Assembly (NCBI GenBank): GCA_030426355.1
Contig: JAUHYQ010000001.1
Span: 124,001-188,000, forward strand
Length of the DNA: 64,000 nucleotides
Reading direction: 5' to 3'
Source: Gammaproteobacteria bacterium
GTDB lineage: Bacteria > Pseudomonadota > Gammaproteobacteria > Steroidobacterales > GCA-2729495
Below are positions 1-9,077 of this stretch, piece after piece. The notes below the pieces were generated by a model. That model did no database searches and was not told where the DNA came from. It saw only the letters and a program-made list of their open reading frames with translations. Made by a program: the position numbers and the translations under genes. Position 1 is the stretch's first letter; every line of letters starts with the position of its first letter.

Positions 1-496
1 CGTCGGCGGACACGCCCATGTCGCCGGTGGCCACGCCCACGACACGACCGTTTTCATATAAAACCTCGGCGGCAGCAAACCCAGGGAAAATATTCACCCC
101 CATGATCTCGGCCTGCTCACCCAGCCAACGACACAGATTGCCAAGACTGATAATGTAATTACCCTTGTTGTGCATGGTATGAGGCACTAACAAACCGGGC
201 ACATGAACCGCACTCTCTTCGCCGGTGAGATACCACACGTCATCACCCGATACGGCGGTTTTTACGGGCGCGCCGCGCTCCGCCCAATCGGGGAAAAGCT
301 CGTTTAGCGCAATTGGTTCCAGCACCGCTCCCGACAGAATATGCGCGCCGATTTCCGAGCCCTTTTCGACCAGGCAAACGTTCAGCTCCTGGCCGGATTG
401 CTCGGCCAATTGCATCAGACGGCAGGCAGCCGACAGGCCTGCAGGCCCGCCGCCGACGATGACAACGTCAAATTCCATACTCTCGCGTTCAGACAC
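1..496 (-). CDS. Electron transfer flavoprotein-ubiquinone oxidoreductase, N-terminal part
   Basis: Only the first 165 codons lie in the window; the gene runs off the left edge. The visible protein opens with an FAD-binding Rossmann motif (VVIVGGGPAG) followed by EIGAHILSGAVLEP and, near the edge, VGVATGDMGVSAD, which are hallmarks of ETF-QO. This inner-membrane flavoprotein with a 4Fe-4S cluster passes electrons from ETF (acyl-CoA and amino-acid dehydrogenases) to ubiquinone. I chose the GTG at 496: a GAGGG ribosome site lies just upstream and the resulting start VSERESMEFD resembles the family N-terminus. The first ATG is six codons further in, at 478. The gene is divergent from zapE. Confidence 0.9.
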   Translation of the reverse strand, partial: MSERESMEFDVVIVGGGPAGLSAACRLMQLAEQSGQELNVCLVEKGSEIGAHILSGAVLEPIALNELFPDWAERGAPVKTAVSGDDVWYLTGEESAVHVPGLLVPHTMHNKGNYIISLGNLCRWLGEQAEIMGVNIFPGFAAAEVLYENGRVVGVATGDMGVSAD

Positions 497-607
497 GGTT
501 GACCCTCAAGTGGCACTGAGTGAAGCCGCAGTATTGTAGCGAAAAATGTTCCACACATTGATGGACGTCATATCTGGCCGAAACCCATACTGATAGAATC
601 CCGGCCC

Positions 608-1708
608 GTGAGTGTACGTTCCCACTATCTATCCGCTTTACAGGAGCACGGCTTCAAGAGTGACGCGAGTCAGCTGGCCGCCGTGGACTTGCTTGAGCAA
701 GTGCACGACGAGTTGGCGGCCGCGGCCGCTGCCCGAGGGCCGCTGCGGACACTTAGGCGCCTGCTGCCGGGCACCGGTCAGGGTAGCGCGCCCGTTTGCG
801 GTGCCTATCTTTGGGGTGGCGTTGGCCGCGGCAAAACCTTCGTCATGGATGTTTTTTTTGACGCCCTCCCAATCGATAAAAAGCAGCGCTTTCACTTTCA
901 TCGGTTGATGTATCGGGTACATAACCGGCTAAAAGCACTGCAGGGCACCACCGATCCGATAGCAATCGTCGCGGATGAACTGGCCGCGGATGCAAAAATC
1001 ATTTGCTTTGACGAATTTTTTGTCTCGGATATAGGCGATGCGATGATTCTGGGCAGATTACTCGACGCACTGTTCTCCCGCGGCGTGACGCTCGTCGCCA
1101 CGTCCAATATTCCGCCGGCCGAACTCTACAAAGACGGCCTGCAACGTCAGCAGTTCTTGCCCGCCATAGAGCTGCTCGAGCGACATACCCGGGTAGTGAA
1201 CCTCGATGCCGGACATGACTACCGGCTGCGGGTACTCAAGCGCGCAGAAATATGGCACGCACCACTGGACGATGCAGCGGAGGCCAACCTGCACGGATAT
1301 TTTGCGGCCATTGCACCTGACAAGGGGAGCACCGATCAACCGATGGAAATACTCGGGCGCGATATACAGACGCGTCGACGCGCGGCCGGGGTGGCCTGGT
1401 TCGATTTTGGGGCGCTCTGTGATGGACCTCGCAGTCAGGACGACTATATTGAAATTGCCCGGGCTTTTCAGACGGTCTTGCTGTCCAAGGTGCCGCGGAT
1501 GGGCCCCGAGCAGGAAAATCAGGCGCGGCGCTTTATCGCGCTGGTGGATGAATTCTATGACCGACGAGTAAAACTTATCGTGTCTGCAGAGCAACCCGCC
1601 ACACAAATCTACTGCGGCACACGGCTGACCATGGAATTTCAACGTACCCGCAGCCGGCTGACAGAAATGCAGTCGCATCAGTACCTTGCTCAGGCTCATC
1701 TACCCTGA
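608..1708 (+). CDS. zapE: Cell division protein ZapE (AFG1-like AAA ATPase)
   Basis: A 366-residue AFG1/ZapE-family P-loop ATPase. Walker A is GGVGRGKT (about residues 70-77) and Walker B is IICFDE (131-136), followed by FFVSDIGDAMILGRL, a strongly conserved ZapE segment. In Escherichia coli ZapE is a cytoplasmic ATPase that associates with the FtsZ ring and destabilises FtsZ polymers late in division or under stress. Length matches the family. Translation starts at GTG 608; no ATG in frame gives a complete N-terminus. It is single, divergent from the ETF-QO gene, with gpmA 116 bases downstream on the same strand. Confidence 0.93.
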   Translation: MSVRSHYLSALQEHGFKSDASQLAAVDLLEQVHDELAAAAAARGPLRTLRRLLPGTGQGSAPVCGAYLWGGVGRGKTFVMDVFFDALPIDKKQRFHFHRLMYRVHNRLKALQGTTDPIAIVADELAADAKIICFDEFFVSDIGDAMILGRLLDALFSRGVTLVATSNIPPAELYKDGLQRQQFLPAIELLERHTRVVNLDAGHDYRLRVLKRAEIWHAPLDDAAEANLHGYFAAIAPDKGSTDQPMEILGRDIQTRRRAAGVAWFDFGALCDGPRSQDDYIEIARAFQTVLLSKVPRMGPEQENQARRFIALVDEFYDRRVKLIVSAEQPATQIYCGTRLTMEFQRTRSRLTEMQSHQYLAQAHLP

Positions 1709-1824
1709 TTTGAGGGTCCGCCGGACTGCGTCATACCGAAAGTTACGCGCCCGGCATTCCGGGTTAAACTACGCGCCGTTTACGCGAGAAAATTCAAACG
1801 ACCCACCTAAAACGGAGCAACAAG

Positions 1825-2565
1825 ATGGCAGGCAAACTGGTTCTGTGCCGACACGGCCAAAGCGAATGGAATCTGAAAAATCTGTTCACAGGCTGGAAAG
1901 ACGTGGATCTGACAGAACAAGGCATTGCGGAAGCCAGACAAGCCGGTCAAGACTTGCGCAAACTGAATATTCAATTCGATGTTGCCTACACGTCGGTGCT
2001 GAAACGCGCCATTCGCACACTGTGGCTCATTCTTGATGAAATGGACTTAATGTGGATACCGGTTGTCCGCGCGTGGCAACTTAACGAACGGCACTACGGG
2101 GATTTGCAAGGGCTGAACAAAGCCGAAACCGCGGCGAAACACGGCGAGGATCAGGTGCATATCTGGCGACGCAGCTACGACATCCCGCCACCGCCGCTGG
2201 CAAAGGATGACGAGCGCCACCCGCGACACGATCCGCGTTATGCGGGCATTGCCGATCTACCTGGAACGGAATCCCTTAAAACCACGCTGGAACGCGTCGA
2301 ACCTTACTTCAATAATGAAATAGCGCCGCGCCTGAAAGCAGGCCAGAACGTATTGATTACCGCTCACGGCAACAGCTTGCGGGCGCTGGTCAAGATGCTC
2401 GATAAGGTTTCAGATGAAGAAATAACCGGCTTTAACATCCCCACAGGCGTGCCCATTGTTTATGAACTGGATGACGATCTGAACCCGCTGAAGCGGGATT
2501 TTGTGGGCGACCCGGATACTGTGGCAGCCGCAGCCGCAGCGGTGGCAAACCAGAGCAAAGCCTGA
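1825..2565 (+). CDS. gpmA: 2,3-bisphosphoglycerate-dependent phosphoglycerate mutase
   Basis: Cytosolic glycolytic enzyme interconverting 3- and 2-phosphoglycerate. The 246-residue protein has the phosphohistidine motif CRHGQSEWN (His10), the second catalytic His in [10 protein letters not shown] (about His181), and the acid in [12 protein letters not shown] (about Glu88). Length is close to the E. coli enzyme (250). The ATG at 1825 follows GGAGCAACAAG, a good ribosome site. The gamma-carbonic anhydrase gene begins 3 bases after its stop, so the two are probably cotranscribed. The C-terminus has a short alanine-rich tail. Confidence 0.96.
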   Translation: MAGKLVLCRHGQSEWNLKNLFTGWKDVDLTEQGIAEARQAGQDLRKLNIQFDVAYTSVLKRAIRTLWLILDEMDLMWIPVVRAWQLNERHYGDLQGLNKAETAAKHGEDQVHIWRRSYDIPPPPLAKDDERHPRHDPRYAGIADLPGTESLKTTLERVEPYFNNEIAPRLKAGQNVLITAHGNSLRALVKMLDKVSDEEITGFNIPTGVPIVYELDDDLNPLKRDFVGDPDTVAAAAAAVANQSKA

Positions 2566-2568
2566 CCG

Positions 2569-3087
2569 ATGATTTACGACCTCAACGGCCAGACTGCCGA
2601 GATTGCTGATGATGCCTTTGTGGCACCCAACGCCAGCATTATCGGCGACGTGTGCCTGAAGAGCGGCGCTAGCGTCTGGTTTGGCGCAGTTATCCGCGGC
2701 GACATTGAGCGCATTACCGTCGGCACCGGTTCTAACGTTCAGGACGGCACAGTGATGCATACCGATCCGGATAACCCGTGCACGCTCGGCGACTACGTCA
2801 CGGTGGGTCATATGGCGATGCTGCACGGATGCAAAGTCGGTGACGGTTCGCTGGTGGGAATCGGCGCAACCCTGCTCAATGGTTCAAGAATCGGCAAGCG
2901 GTGCATCGTCGGCGCGCACACCTTGATCACAGAAGGCAAAAAGTTTCCGGACGGCGTACTCATCATTGGCACTCCGGGAAAAATTGTCCGTGAACTTAAT
3001 GAAGATGACTTCGCCCGCATGCGCGAAAACGCTGAACGTTACGTCGTGCGGGCGCAACGCTACCTGCAGGAACTCAAGGCGCGCTAA
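2569..3087 (+). CDS. Gamma-carbonic anhydrase family protein (YrdA-like)
   Basis: A 172-residue left-handed beta-helix (hexapeptide-repeat) protein. The repeats run through residues 15-125, and the metal-ligand histidines appear at about 64 (VMHTD), 81 (VGHMAM) and 86 (LHGCKV), the gamma-CA spacing. Family members are trimeric zinc or iron proteins; YrdA-type members often show weak or no hydratase activity, so carbonic anhydrase function is family inference. The start ATG is 3 bases after the gpmA stop. It converges on tesB and overlaps its stop by 4 bases. Confidence 0.88.
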   Translation: MIYDLNGQTAEIADDAFVAPNASIIGDVCLKSGASVWFGAVIRGDIERITVGTGSNVQDGTVMHTDPDNPCTLGDYVTVGHMAMLHGCKVGDGSLVGIGATLLNGSRIGKRCIVGAHTLITEGKKFPDGVLIIGTPGKIVRELNEDDFARMRENAERYVVRAQRYLQELKAR

Positions 3088-3968
3088 TCACGCACCCGTA
3101 TCAACCCTTCCTGCGCGGTGGTCGCAACCAGTTTTCCTGCCTGAGTAAATACAGTTGAGCGGGCCAGACCTCGCCCCCCGGATGCACTGGGACTGTCAAA
3201 CACGAACAACAACCATTCATCGACACGAAAGTCGTGATGGAACCACATGGCATGATCCAGACTCGCCATTTGCACGCTACCGTCAATGAAACTAATGGCA
3301 TGCGGCAACGTCGCTGTCCCCAGCAATTCATAGTCCGACACATAGGCCATTAACGCCTGATGCAGGTCGGGATCATCGGGCAATGTATCTTTGGCTTTGA
3401 TCCATACGTGTTTAACAGGCTCCAGCTTGCGCGGATTGGAATAGTCGGGCGGCCGCAGCGGACGCACCATAAAAGGTCGTTTACGCGTCAGGTAACGGCG
3501 CATTTTTTCATGCACCTGGGCAAGCACCGCTTCGCCCACTTCGCTGCGGTCTGCCAGCCCATCCGGCCCCGGTACATCGGGCATTACCAGCTGGTGCTCA
3601 ATCCCTTCCTCGTGAGCCTGAAAAGATGCAGCCATGTTAAAAATCGGCTGCCCGTGCTGGATCGCCACGACCCGTCGGCTGCTAAAACTTCCGCCATCGC
3701 GCGCGCGATCCACCTCGTAAACAATGGGCGCCTCGACGTCGCCGCGGCGCAGGAAGTAAGCGTGCAGCGAATGGCAGATGCGCCCTTCGACCGTCCGCGC
3801 CGCAGCCTGCAATGCCTGCCCTAGCACCTGCCCGCCGAATACCTGCGGCGTGCCGATGTCGCGGCTTTCGCCGCGATATATGTTCTGCTCTATGCGCTCC
3901 AGCTTTAGCAGCTGGAGCAAATCAGCCAATACCGGATCCATGACTGTCATGGGTGACACCTCCTGCAT
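3084..3968 (-). CDS. tesB: Acyl-CoA thioesterase II
   Basis: A 294-residue double-hotdog thioesterase that hydrolyses acyl-CoA to fatty acid and CoA. Visible signatures are TPQVFGGQVLGQALQAA near residues 42-58, HSLHAYFLRRGD in the first hotdog, and SLDHAMWFH and GGRGLARSTVFTQ in the second, as in E. coli TesB (286 aa). The ATG at 3968 gives the annotated length; a second ATG (MTVMDP) five codons in is an alternative start. It is divergent from the DUF1499 gene, with about 40 bases between the two starts. Confidence 0.93.
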   Translation of the reverse strand: MQEVSPMTVMDPVLADLLQLLKLERIEQNIYRGESRDIGTPQVFGGQVLGQALQAAARTVEGRICHSLHAYFLRRGDVEAPIVYEVDRARDGGSFSSRRVVAIQHGQPIFNMAASFQAHEEGIEHQLVMPDVPGPDGLADRSEVGEAVLAQVHEKMRRYLTRKRPFMVRPLRPPDYSNPRKLEPVKHVWIKAKDTLPDDPDLHQALMAYVSDYELLGTATLPHAISFIDGSVQMASLDHAMWFHHDFRVDEWLLFVFDSPSASGGRGLARSTVFTQAGKLVATTAQEGLIRVRD

Positions 3969-4008
3969 AACCTATGCTAACGTTTGCGGCCTACAGGAGG
4001 AAATGCTC

Positions 4009-4764
4009 ATGAGTGAAGCATCCAAACGCGATACCCGAGGCAGCAAAGCGTGCGCGTGGGCCAAGCGGCTCTTTATACTGGGCGCGGTACTGCTGGTTGC
4101 AGGCCTGCTGGCACCCAATCTTGGCATCTCGCCCATGGTGGTCATGCTGCTGATTTCTCTGAGCCTGTTGTTTTTCATCGTTGCGGGTATCAGTGGTGGC
4201 GTGGGCCTGATTCGCAGCAGCGGCTCCGGTGGCGGCAATTCACCCATCTACGCCTGGCTGGGCGTGGTTGCAGGCGTTGGCGCCCTGTTGAACATTGTCA
4301 TGATTATGGGCAGCGCCGGTGGTCCGCCTATACACGACATCACCACCGACACCGATAACCCGCCGGCCTTCATTGAAGTCGCCAAACTGCGCGGCCCCAA
4401 AGACAACCCGGTGGAATATTCAGGGCCCGAAGCAGCCGCGCAGCAAAAAGCCGCTTACGGCGACATCAAGACGATCGAACTGAATGACCCGCGAGCCTTA
4501 GTGTTCGAGTCTGCCCTGCAGGTCGCCAAAGACATGGGCTGGGAAATCGTTGCAGCAGAGCCCGAGTCCGGTCGAATTGAAGCTACGGCGACCACGCCGT
4601 TTGTCGGTTTCAAAGATGACGTGGTTATTCGTATAACGGCGCCCAGCGCTACAACGCTGGTCGATGTACGTTCAAAGTCGCGCGTAGGTATGGGCGATAT
4701 GGGCGTTAATGCTAAACGCGTAAGAGAGTTTCGTGACCGGCTGATCGCCGCGGTCGAGCCTTAA
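4009..4764 (+). CDS. DUF1499 family membrane protein
   Basis: A 251-residue protein of unknown function. Three or four hydrophobic helices occupy the first ~100 residues (LFILGAVLLVAGLLAP, MVVMLLISLSLLFFIVAGI, LGVVAGVGALLNIVMIMG). A C-terminal soluble domain from about residue 140 matches DUF1499 (IKTIELNDPRALVFESALQ, RVGMGDMGVNAKRVREFRDRL). The domain probably faces the periplasm. A perfect AGGAGG at 3995-4000 sits 8 bases before ATG 4009 and decides the start; ATGs at 4003 and 4006 are too close to it. Family role is unknown. Confidence 0.82.
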   Translation: MSEASKRDTRGSKACAWAKRLFILGAVLLVAGLLAPNLGISPMVVMLLISLSLLFFIVAGISGGVGLIRSSGSGGGNSPIYAWLGVVAGVGALLNIVMIMGSAGGPPIHDITTDTDNPPAFIEVAKLRGPKDNPVEYSGPEAAAQQKAAYGDIKTIELNDPRALVFESALQVAKDMGWEIVAAEPESGRIEATATTPFVGFKDDVVIRITAPSATTLVDVRSKSRVGMGDMGVNAKRVREFRDRLIAAVEP

Positions 4765-4775
4765 ACGCGACGGTT

Positions 4776-5243
4776 TCAGACGTCTTTCAAAAAGTACATC
4801 ACGATGACTTCGGCGGTGGCCACCGGCCGTTGCTGCCCTTCCATCTCGATGTCGCAATCGATGACAGCTTGCAGCGCGCCGGCGCGCTTGCGCGCTGACT
4901 TCAGCACACTGCGCATTCGTACTCGCGAACCGGAGGGGACCATCGAACGGAAACGCGCCTTGTTAATGCCGTAATTAATCAACCGCTCCAGGCCAGGGAA
5001 CTCGACCATGCCTTCGATGAGCGCGGATATCAACGATATGGTGAGATACCCGTGGGCGCAGGTCGTACCCAGTGGAAACTCTTTCGCCGCGCGCTCCGGA
5101 TCCGTGTGTATCCACTGATGATCATCGGTGGCGTCCGCAAATTTATTGATGCGATCCTGATCAACCAGTATCCAGCGCGATACGCCGAGCTCCTGCCCTT
5201 CCAGCGCCTTCGCATCTTCCATGGTTCTTATTACGTGCGGCAT
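4776..5243 (-). CDS. MaoC-like (R)-specific enoyl-CoA hydratase
   Basis: A 155-residue single-hotdog MaoC-domain protein. The hydratase-2 motif appears as FADATDDHQWIHTDPERA (about residues 36-53) with the expected Asp and His, followed by CAHGYLTISLISAL. Such enzymes hydrate short trans-2-enoyl-CoAs to (R)-3-hydroxyacyl-CoAs, feeding beta-oxidation or polyhydroxyalkanoate synthesis; the substrate cannot be deduced here. It is monocistronic and convergent with the DUF1499 gene. Confidence 0.88.
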   Translation of the reverse strand: MPHVIRTMEDAKALEGQELGVSRWILVDQDRINKFADATDDHQWIHTDPERAAKEFPLGTTCAHGYLTISLISALIEGMVEFPGLERLINYGINKARFRSMVPSGSRVRMRSVLKSARKRAGALQAVIDCDIEMEGQQRPVATAEVIVMYFLKDV

Positions 5244-5309
5244 CGGTTGTTCTTGTCCTCTCTACGCTGTATCCATTGCCCGTGCGAGCCGGCGCATATT
5301 CTAATTTAA

Positions 5310-5906
5310 TCAATCAGTTGCAGCGCTAATTCGGCTGAGAAACTCTTGGCGGATTGCCGGATCGTCCTTAAAACAACCCAGCATTGTACTGCTGACCATT
5401 TTGATGTCCTTTTTGTACACACCGCGAGTCGTCATGCATTCGTGCTGGGCCTCCATAATCACGGCAACGCCGCGGGGCTTTAGCTCACCGTTAATACACT
5501 CGGCGATCTGCTTGGTGAGCTTTTCCTGCACTTGCAGGCGCTTGGCAAATACGTTTATCACTCGAACGATCTTGCTAACTCCCACCACGCGATCGGCCGG
5601 CATATACGCAACATGAGCCTTACCAATAAACGGCGCCATGTGGTGCTCACAATGCGACTCGAAATCGATGTTGGTTAGCGCGACCATGCCCTGATAGCCC
5701 TCGGCATCGGGAAAACTGCTACCAAGAATTTCTGCGGGATCCACGCCATAACCGGAATACCAGTCCGAAAATGACTTCAGGACGCGCGTCGGCGTACGAC
5801 GCAAACCGGCGCGATCAGGATCCTCCCCAATCCACCCCAGTAAAGTTCGCACAGCCTGTTCCGCGTCCTCGCGGCTCGGTCGCTTGTCCATTATTTTTTC
5901 GCTCAT
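5310..5906 (-). CDS. folE: GTP cyclohydrolase I
   Basis: First enzyme of tetrahydrofolate/pterin synthesis: GTP to 7,8-dihydroneopterin triphosphate. The 198-residue protein shows zinc-binding motifs HCEHHMAPFIGKAHVAY and QHECMTTRGVYK and the C-terminal FLSRI typical of FolE1. I chose ATG 5906, whose ATGA overlaps the mobA stop by 4 bases (translational coupling); the open frame continues upstream only inside mobA. Placement behind moaC-mobA gives a small pterin operon moaC-mobA-folE, fitting because GTP is the precursor for both folate and molybdopterin. Confidence 0.95.
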   Translation of the reverse strand: MSEKIMDKRPSREDAEQAVRTLLGWIGEDPDRAGLRRTPTRVLKSFSDWYSGYGVDPAEILGSSFPDAEGYQGMVALTNIDFESHCEHHMAPFIGKAHVAYMPADRVVGVSKIVRVINVFAKRLQVQEKLTKQIAECINGELKPRGVAVIMEAQHECMTTRGVYKKDIKMVSSTMLGCFKDDPAIRQEFLSRISAATD

Positions 5907-6520
5907 GTTGTGTTTCGTCCGCCTCGCTTGTCGACCAACCTGGAATCCAGCTCCTGCGGCGTATTTGCGCCCGCCAGAAGCTTGCTGTCCGACCCCTCCA
6001 GCAGCTTGACCGACTGCGTGTTGAGCCAACGCTGCGGACTGAAGTCGCCACCGGTCTCTACCTGATGCAGGAAGCCGACAAGCGTAGCGGGTTCGTAGAC
6101 GGCACACAACGGTTCAGGCACGTTCCGGACTTCGCTGTGCCACGCTGTCGCTGCGTGATCGGGAGATCGTTCTCGGATCAGGCGTTTAAGTACCGCAGCG
6201 GTAACCAGTGGCATATCAACCGCCATGACCAGCCAGGCTGCGTCGGGGTACCGACGATGGGCCGATAAAATCCCGGCAGCCGGACCCCGTACTTCAGGCC
6301 CCAAACTGTCCGCAATAAAAGCGTAGCTTGCGCGCCCGGCTTGCAGCCGCTGCTCTTCACGACCCGACACAAAAACGCTATTGAGAAGCGGCGCCATAAT
6401 GCTCACGGCGCGGTCTAGCAAAGTCAGGCCAGAAAATTGCACGGCGGCTTTGTCCGTCCCCATGCGGCGACTCTCACCACCGGCGAGGATCAGTCCTTTC
6501 AGCGGCGGCACCAACGTCAT
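5903..6520 (-). CDS. mobA: Molybdenum cofactor guanylyltransferase
   Basis: Links GMP to Mo-molybdopterin to form the bis-MGD precursor, using GTP. The 205-residue protein has the nucleotidyltransferase signature GLILAGGESRRMGTDKA near its N-terminus and AWLVMAVDMPLVTAAVL as the metal-binding loop. I start it at ATG 6520, just after the moaC stop at 6528; the longer open frame upstream is moaC in another frame. It overlaps folE by 4 bases. Its presence implies at least one DMSO-reductase-family molybdoenzyme elsewhere in the genome, consistent with fdhD at 26.4 kb. Confidence 0.92.
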   Translation of the reverse strand: MTLVPPLKGLILAGGESRRMGTDKAAVQFSGLTLLDRAVSIMAPLLNSVFVSGREEQRLQAGRASYAFIADSLGPEVRGPAAGILSAHRRYPDAAWLVMAVDMPLVTAAVLKRLIRERSPDHAATAWHSEVRNVPEPLCAVYEPATLVGFLHQVETGGDFSPQRWLNTQSVKLLEGSDSKLLAGANTPQELDSRLVDKRGGRNTT

Positions 6521-6527
6521 GCAATGT

Positions 6528-7037
6528 TCAGCCCGTGGCGGGCATGTCGGCGCGGTAATCGCTTTTACCGCCTGTTTTGGATAGCAAGCGAATATCACCA
6601 ATAACCATGTCATGCGACAGCGCTTTGCACATGTCATATACAGTCAGCGCGGCAACGGTCGCCCCGGTCAGCGCCTCCATTTCGACACCGGTTTTATGGT
6701 GCACGCGTACCTTGCATTCGATCAATGCATCGGCGCCGTCGATGACTATCGAAATCTTGCAGGACTCCAGCCCCAGCGGATGACAAAACGGTATGAGTTC
6801 GTGAGTGCGTTTGGCGGCCATGGTGCCGGCAACAATGGCCGTCTGAAAAACCGGACCTTTACTGGTGTGAATATCGCCAATCGGGGATTCATGCCCCTGA
6901 GTATCGCTTGCTATTGCGGCGTGAATTTCATTGGGCAGAAAGACACGGGCCGATGCGTGAGCCGTGCGCTCAGTTGCGGTCTTGTCCGCGACATCCACCA
7001 TGGTGGGCTGATTATTGTTATCGATGTGTGAAAACAT
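6528..7037 (-). CDS. moaC: Cyclic pyranopterin monophosphate synthase
   Basis: Second step of molybdopterin synthesis, converting the MoaA product to cPMP. Signatures: MVDVADKTATERTA, PFCHPLGLESC and KTGVEMEALTGATVAALTVYD, all canonical MoaC. I chose ATG 7037 (MFSHIDNNNQ, 169 residues, close to the family's ~160); a TTG 10 codons upstream is possible but overlaps a TATAAT-like stretch. It leads the moaC-mobA-folE set, while moaA, moeA and moaB lie 22-27 kb away. Confidence 0.94.
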   Translation of the reverse strand: MFSHIDNNNQPTMVDVADKTATERTAHASARVFLPNEIHAAIASDTQGHESPIGDIHTSKGPVFQTAIVAGTMAAKRTHELIPFCHPLGLESCKISIVIDGADALIECKVRVHHKTGVEMEALTGATVAALTVYDMCKALSHDMVIGDIRLLSKTGGKSDYRADMPATG

Positions 7038-7076
7038 GAGGCCGATTATACTCGCCGCAGCACTCAAATAAGGTGA

Positions 7077-7610
7077 CTAGCCCGGGGGAACCTCGGGCGA
7101 TACCGGGTATGCGTTGTCACGAAAAGCGCGGCGCACGTTCCACAGGAACGACACCAGACCCCAACTCAACCCCACGACCACGCCCGCGTCCACGATCGCT
7201 CGCCACGGTTGCGGCACGGCGCGTAAGCCGAGCAGCATTCCCACTATCAGTACGGTCCCCACCCAGGCCACCAGCAGGGGTCGGCGCGTACCCCTGAAGT
7301 ACCCCATGCAGAACAAAGGCGCGAGTAAACCCGATAGCAGATCCGGGTGCTTGTAAAGATATAAGGCCCGCGCCGCAGTGCGTGGCGCAAAGCTGAGCTG
7401 GAAGCCGCGGTAACCTTCTGCATAAGCCATGAAAAGCACGAACAACACCAGCCCTGCCCACTCGCCCAGGGTGAGCCCGCCGCTGACACCCTCAATCGTC
7501 AGCACCGCAAGGCGCACAATTGCGTCAATCAATACCCATGCGAAGCCAGCTACTCCCCAAAATGCGTATAGCCACCCCGCAATGCTGCCGTTGTCGTTGT
7601 TCTCTGTCAT
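7077..7610 (-). CDS. Predicted multi-pass inner-membrane protein
   Basis: I do not recognise a family with certainty. From ATG 7610 (MTENNDNGSIAG) the protein has 177 residues with four likely membrane helices: AGWLYAFWGVAGFAWVLIDA, WAGLVLFVLFMAYAEG, PLLVAWVGTVLIVGMLLGL and AGVVVGLSWGLVSFLW. Between helices 2 and 3 lies YRGFQLSFAPRTAARALYL, a hydrophilic loop. It is transcribed towards moaC with a 39-base gap to the chosen moaC start and is divergent from leuC. No catalytic motif is visible. Confidence 0.7.
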   Translation of the reverse strand: MTENNDNGSIAGWLYAFWGVAGFAWVLIDAIVRLAVLTIEGVSGGLTLGEWAGLVLFVLFMAYAEGYRGFQLSFAPRTAARALYLYKHPDLLSGLLAPLFCMGYFRGTRRPLLVAWVGTVLIVGMLLGLRAVPQPWRAIVDAGVVVGLSWGLVSFLWNVRRAFRDNAYPVSPEVPPG

Positions 7611-7668
7611 AGAAGCGGCGACAATACCAAGACACGAATTCCAAGACCACAAACTTTCCTGCTAACTC

Positions 7669-9072
7669 ATGCCACTGACCATAATTGAAAAAATCTGGAA
7701 CGAGCATCAGATCGCGGACCTGGGTGACGGCACCTGCCTGATCTATATAGACCGGGTTTTTCTGCACGAACGCACTGGCAGCGTCGCCTTAAAAGGACTG
7801 GAAGCGACCCGGCGCCCGGTGCGCAACCCGGAACAGGCCTTCTGCACCATGGATCACATCGTGGATACCTTTCCGGGGCGCAGCGATGAAACCACCATGC
7901 CGGGCGGCAAGGATTTTATTCAGACAACCCGGGCCGCTGCCAATGCGGCAGGGATTAACCTGTTTGACCTGAACGATCCGCGACAGGGCATTGCGCACGT
8001 TATCTCCGCGGAACAGGGCATCGCACTGCCCGGCGTAACGCTGGTGTGCCCCGACAGTCACACGGGTACGCTGGGCGGCTTGGGCGCGCTCGCCTGGGGC
8101 ATAGGCTCTACCGAAGCAGAACATGCGCTCGCCACCAAAACACTGGTGGTAAAAAAACCCAAGACCATGCGGGTGAATTTTGAGGGCGCACTGCCATTTG
8201 GCGTCACTGCCAAAGACATGATTCTCAAATTGATTGGCGAGCACACCGCATCGGGTGGTGTCGGTTATGCCATTGAGTTCGCAGGTGAAGCTGTACGGCA
8301 ATTGCCGGTGGAAGCGCGGCTTACCCTCTGCAACATGACGGTGGAATTCGGTGCCTGGAGCGGTCTGGTCGCTCCGGATGACACAACTTTCGATTATGTA
8401 CGGGGCCGCCCGTTCGCACCGAGCAAGGCGCAATGGGAGCAGGCCGTGGCTCACTGGCGCACATTAAAGACAGATGACAACGCCCGCTTCGACAAAGAGA
8501 TCACGATTAACTGCAGCAACATCGTGCCGCAAATCACGTGGGGAACCAGCCCGATGCACGAAACAGGCATCGATCAGCGCGTGCCCTATCCTGCCATTGA
8601 AAGCGATCCTGCCAAACGGGCAGCAATTGAACGCGCTCTCGAATACATGGATCTCTCTCCCGGCACGCCGCTGGAAGGTGTGCCCATCGATGCGGCTTTC
8701 ATAGGCTCGTGCACCAACAGCAGGATTAGCGACCTGCGGGCTGCGGCCGATATATTGCGTGGACGCAAAGTGGCGAAAGGCGTGAAGGCCATCTGCGTGC
8801 CAGGCTCTGGCTTGGTAAAAGCGGCTGCGGAAGCCGAAGGGCTTGACCGCGTTTTTACCGATGCCGGTTTTGAGTGGCGCGAATCAGGCTGTTCAATGTG
8901 CTTTTTTGCCGGTGGCGAAAGCTTTGGCCTGGAAGAACGCGTGGTCAGCAGCACCAACCGGAACTTTGAAAACAGACAGGGACCACGTACGCGGACGCAT
9001 CTCGCCAGCCCCACCACGGTCGCAGCATCCGCCGTTATGGGCCATCTGACTGACGTGCGTAATCTGGGTTAG
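7669..9072 (+). CDS. leuC: 3-isopropylmalate dehydratase, large subunit
   Basis: Aconitase-superfamily enzyme of leucine synthesis, isomerising 2- and 3-isopropylmalate with a 4Fe-4S cluster. The 467-residue length equals E. coli LeuC. Cluster cysteines are visible in FIGSCTNSRISD and ESGCSMCFFAG, and substrate residues in NRNFENRQGPRTRTHLASP. leuD follows after 5 bases. leuB does not follow, unlike the common leuCDB order; a CoA-transferase and an HMG-CoA lyase come next instead. Confidence 0.96.
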   Translation: MPLTIIEKIWNEHQIADLGDGTCLIYIDRVFLHERTGSVALKGLEATRRPVRNPEQAFCTMDHIVDTFPGRSDETTMPGGKDFIQTTRAAANAAGINLFDLNDPRQGIAHVISAEQGIALPGVTLVCPDSHTGTLGGLGALAWGIGSTEAEHALATKTLVVKKPKTMRVNFEGALPFGVTAKDMILKLIGEHTASGGVGYAIEFAGEAVRQLPVEARLTLCNMTVEFGAWSGLVAPDDTTFDYVRGRPFAPSKAQWEQAVAHWRTLKTDDNARFDKEITINCSNIVPQITWGTSPMHETGIDQRVPYPAIESDPAKRAAIERALEYMDLSPGTPLEGVPIDAAFIGSCTNSRISDLRAAADILRGRKVAKGVKAICVPGSGLVKAAAEAEGLDRVFTDAGFEWRESGCSMCFFAGGESFGLEERVVSSTNRNFENRQGPRTRTHLASPTTVAASAVMGHLTDVRNLG

Positions 9073-9077
9073 CACAC

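Noticed and set aside
225-539. Plus-strand open frame of 104 residues
   Set aside because: It lies opposite the ETF-QO coding sequence, which has clear FAD motifs; the plus-strand product has no domain and skewed composition.
1058-1699. Long minus-strand open frame opposite zapE
   Set aside because: Shadow of a conserved gene in GC-rich DNA; no signal, motif or ribosome site.
3930-3965. ATGACTGTCATGGGTGACA near the tesB start as a Pho box
   Set aside because: Half-sites are not at 11-bp spacing and the string is the tesB N-terminal coding region.
7789-8454. 221-residue open frame opposite leuC
   Set aside because: Antisense shadow of leuC, His/Arg-rich and without family features.
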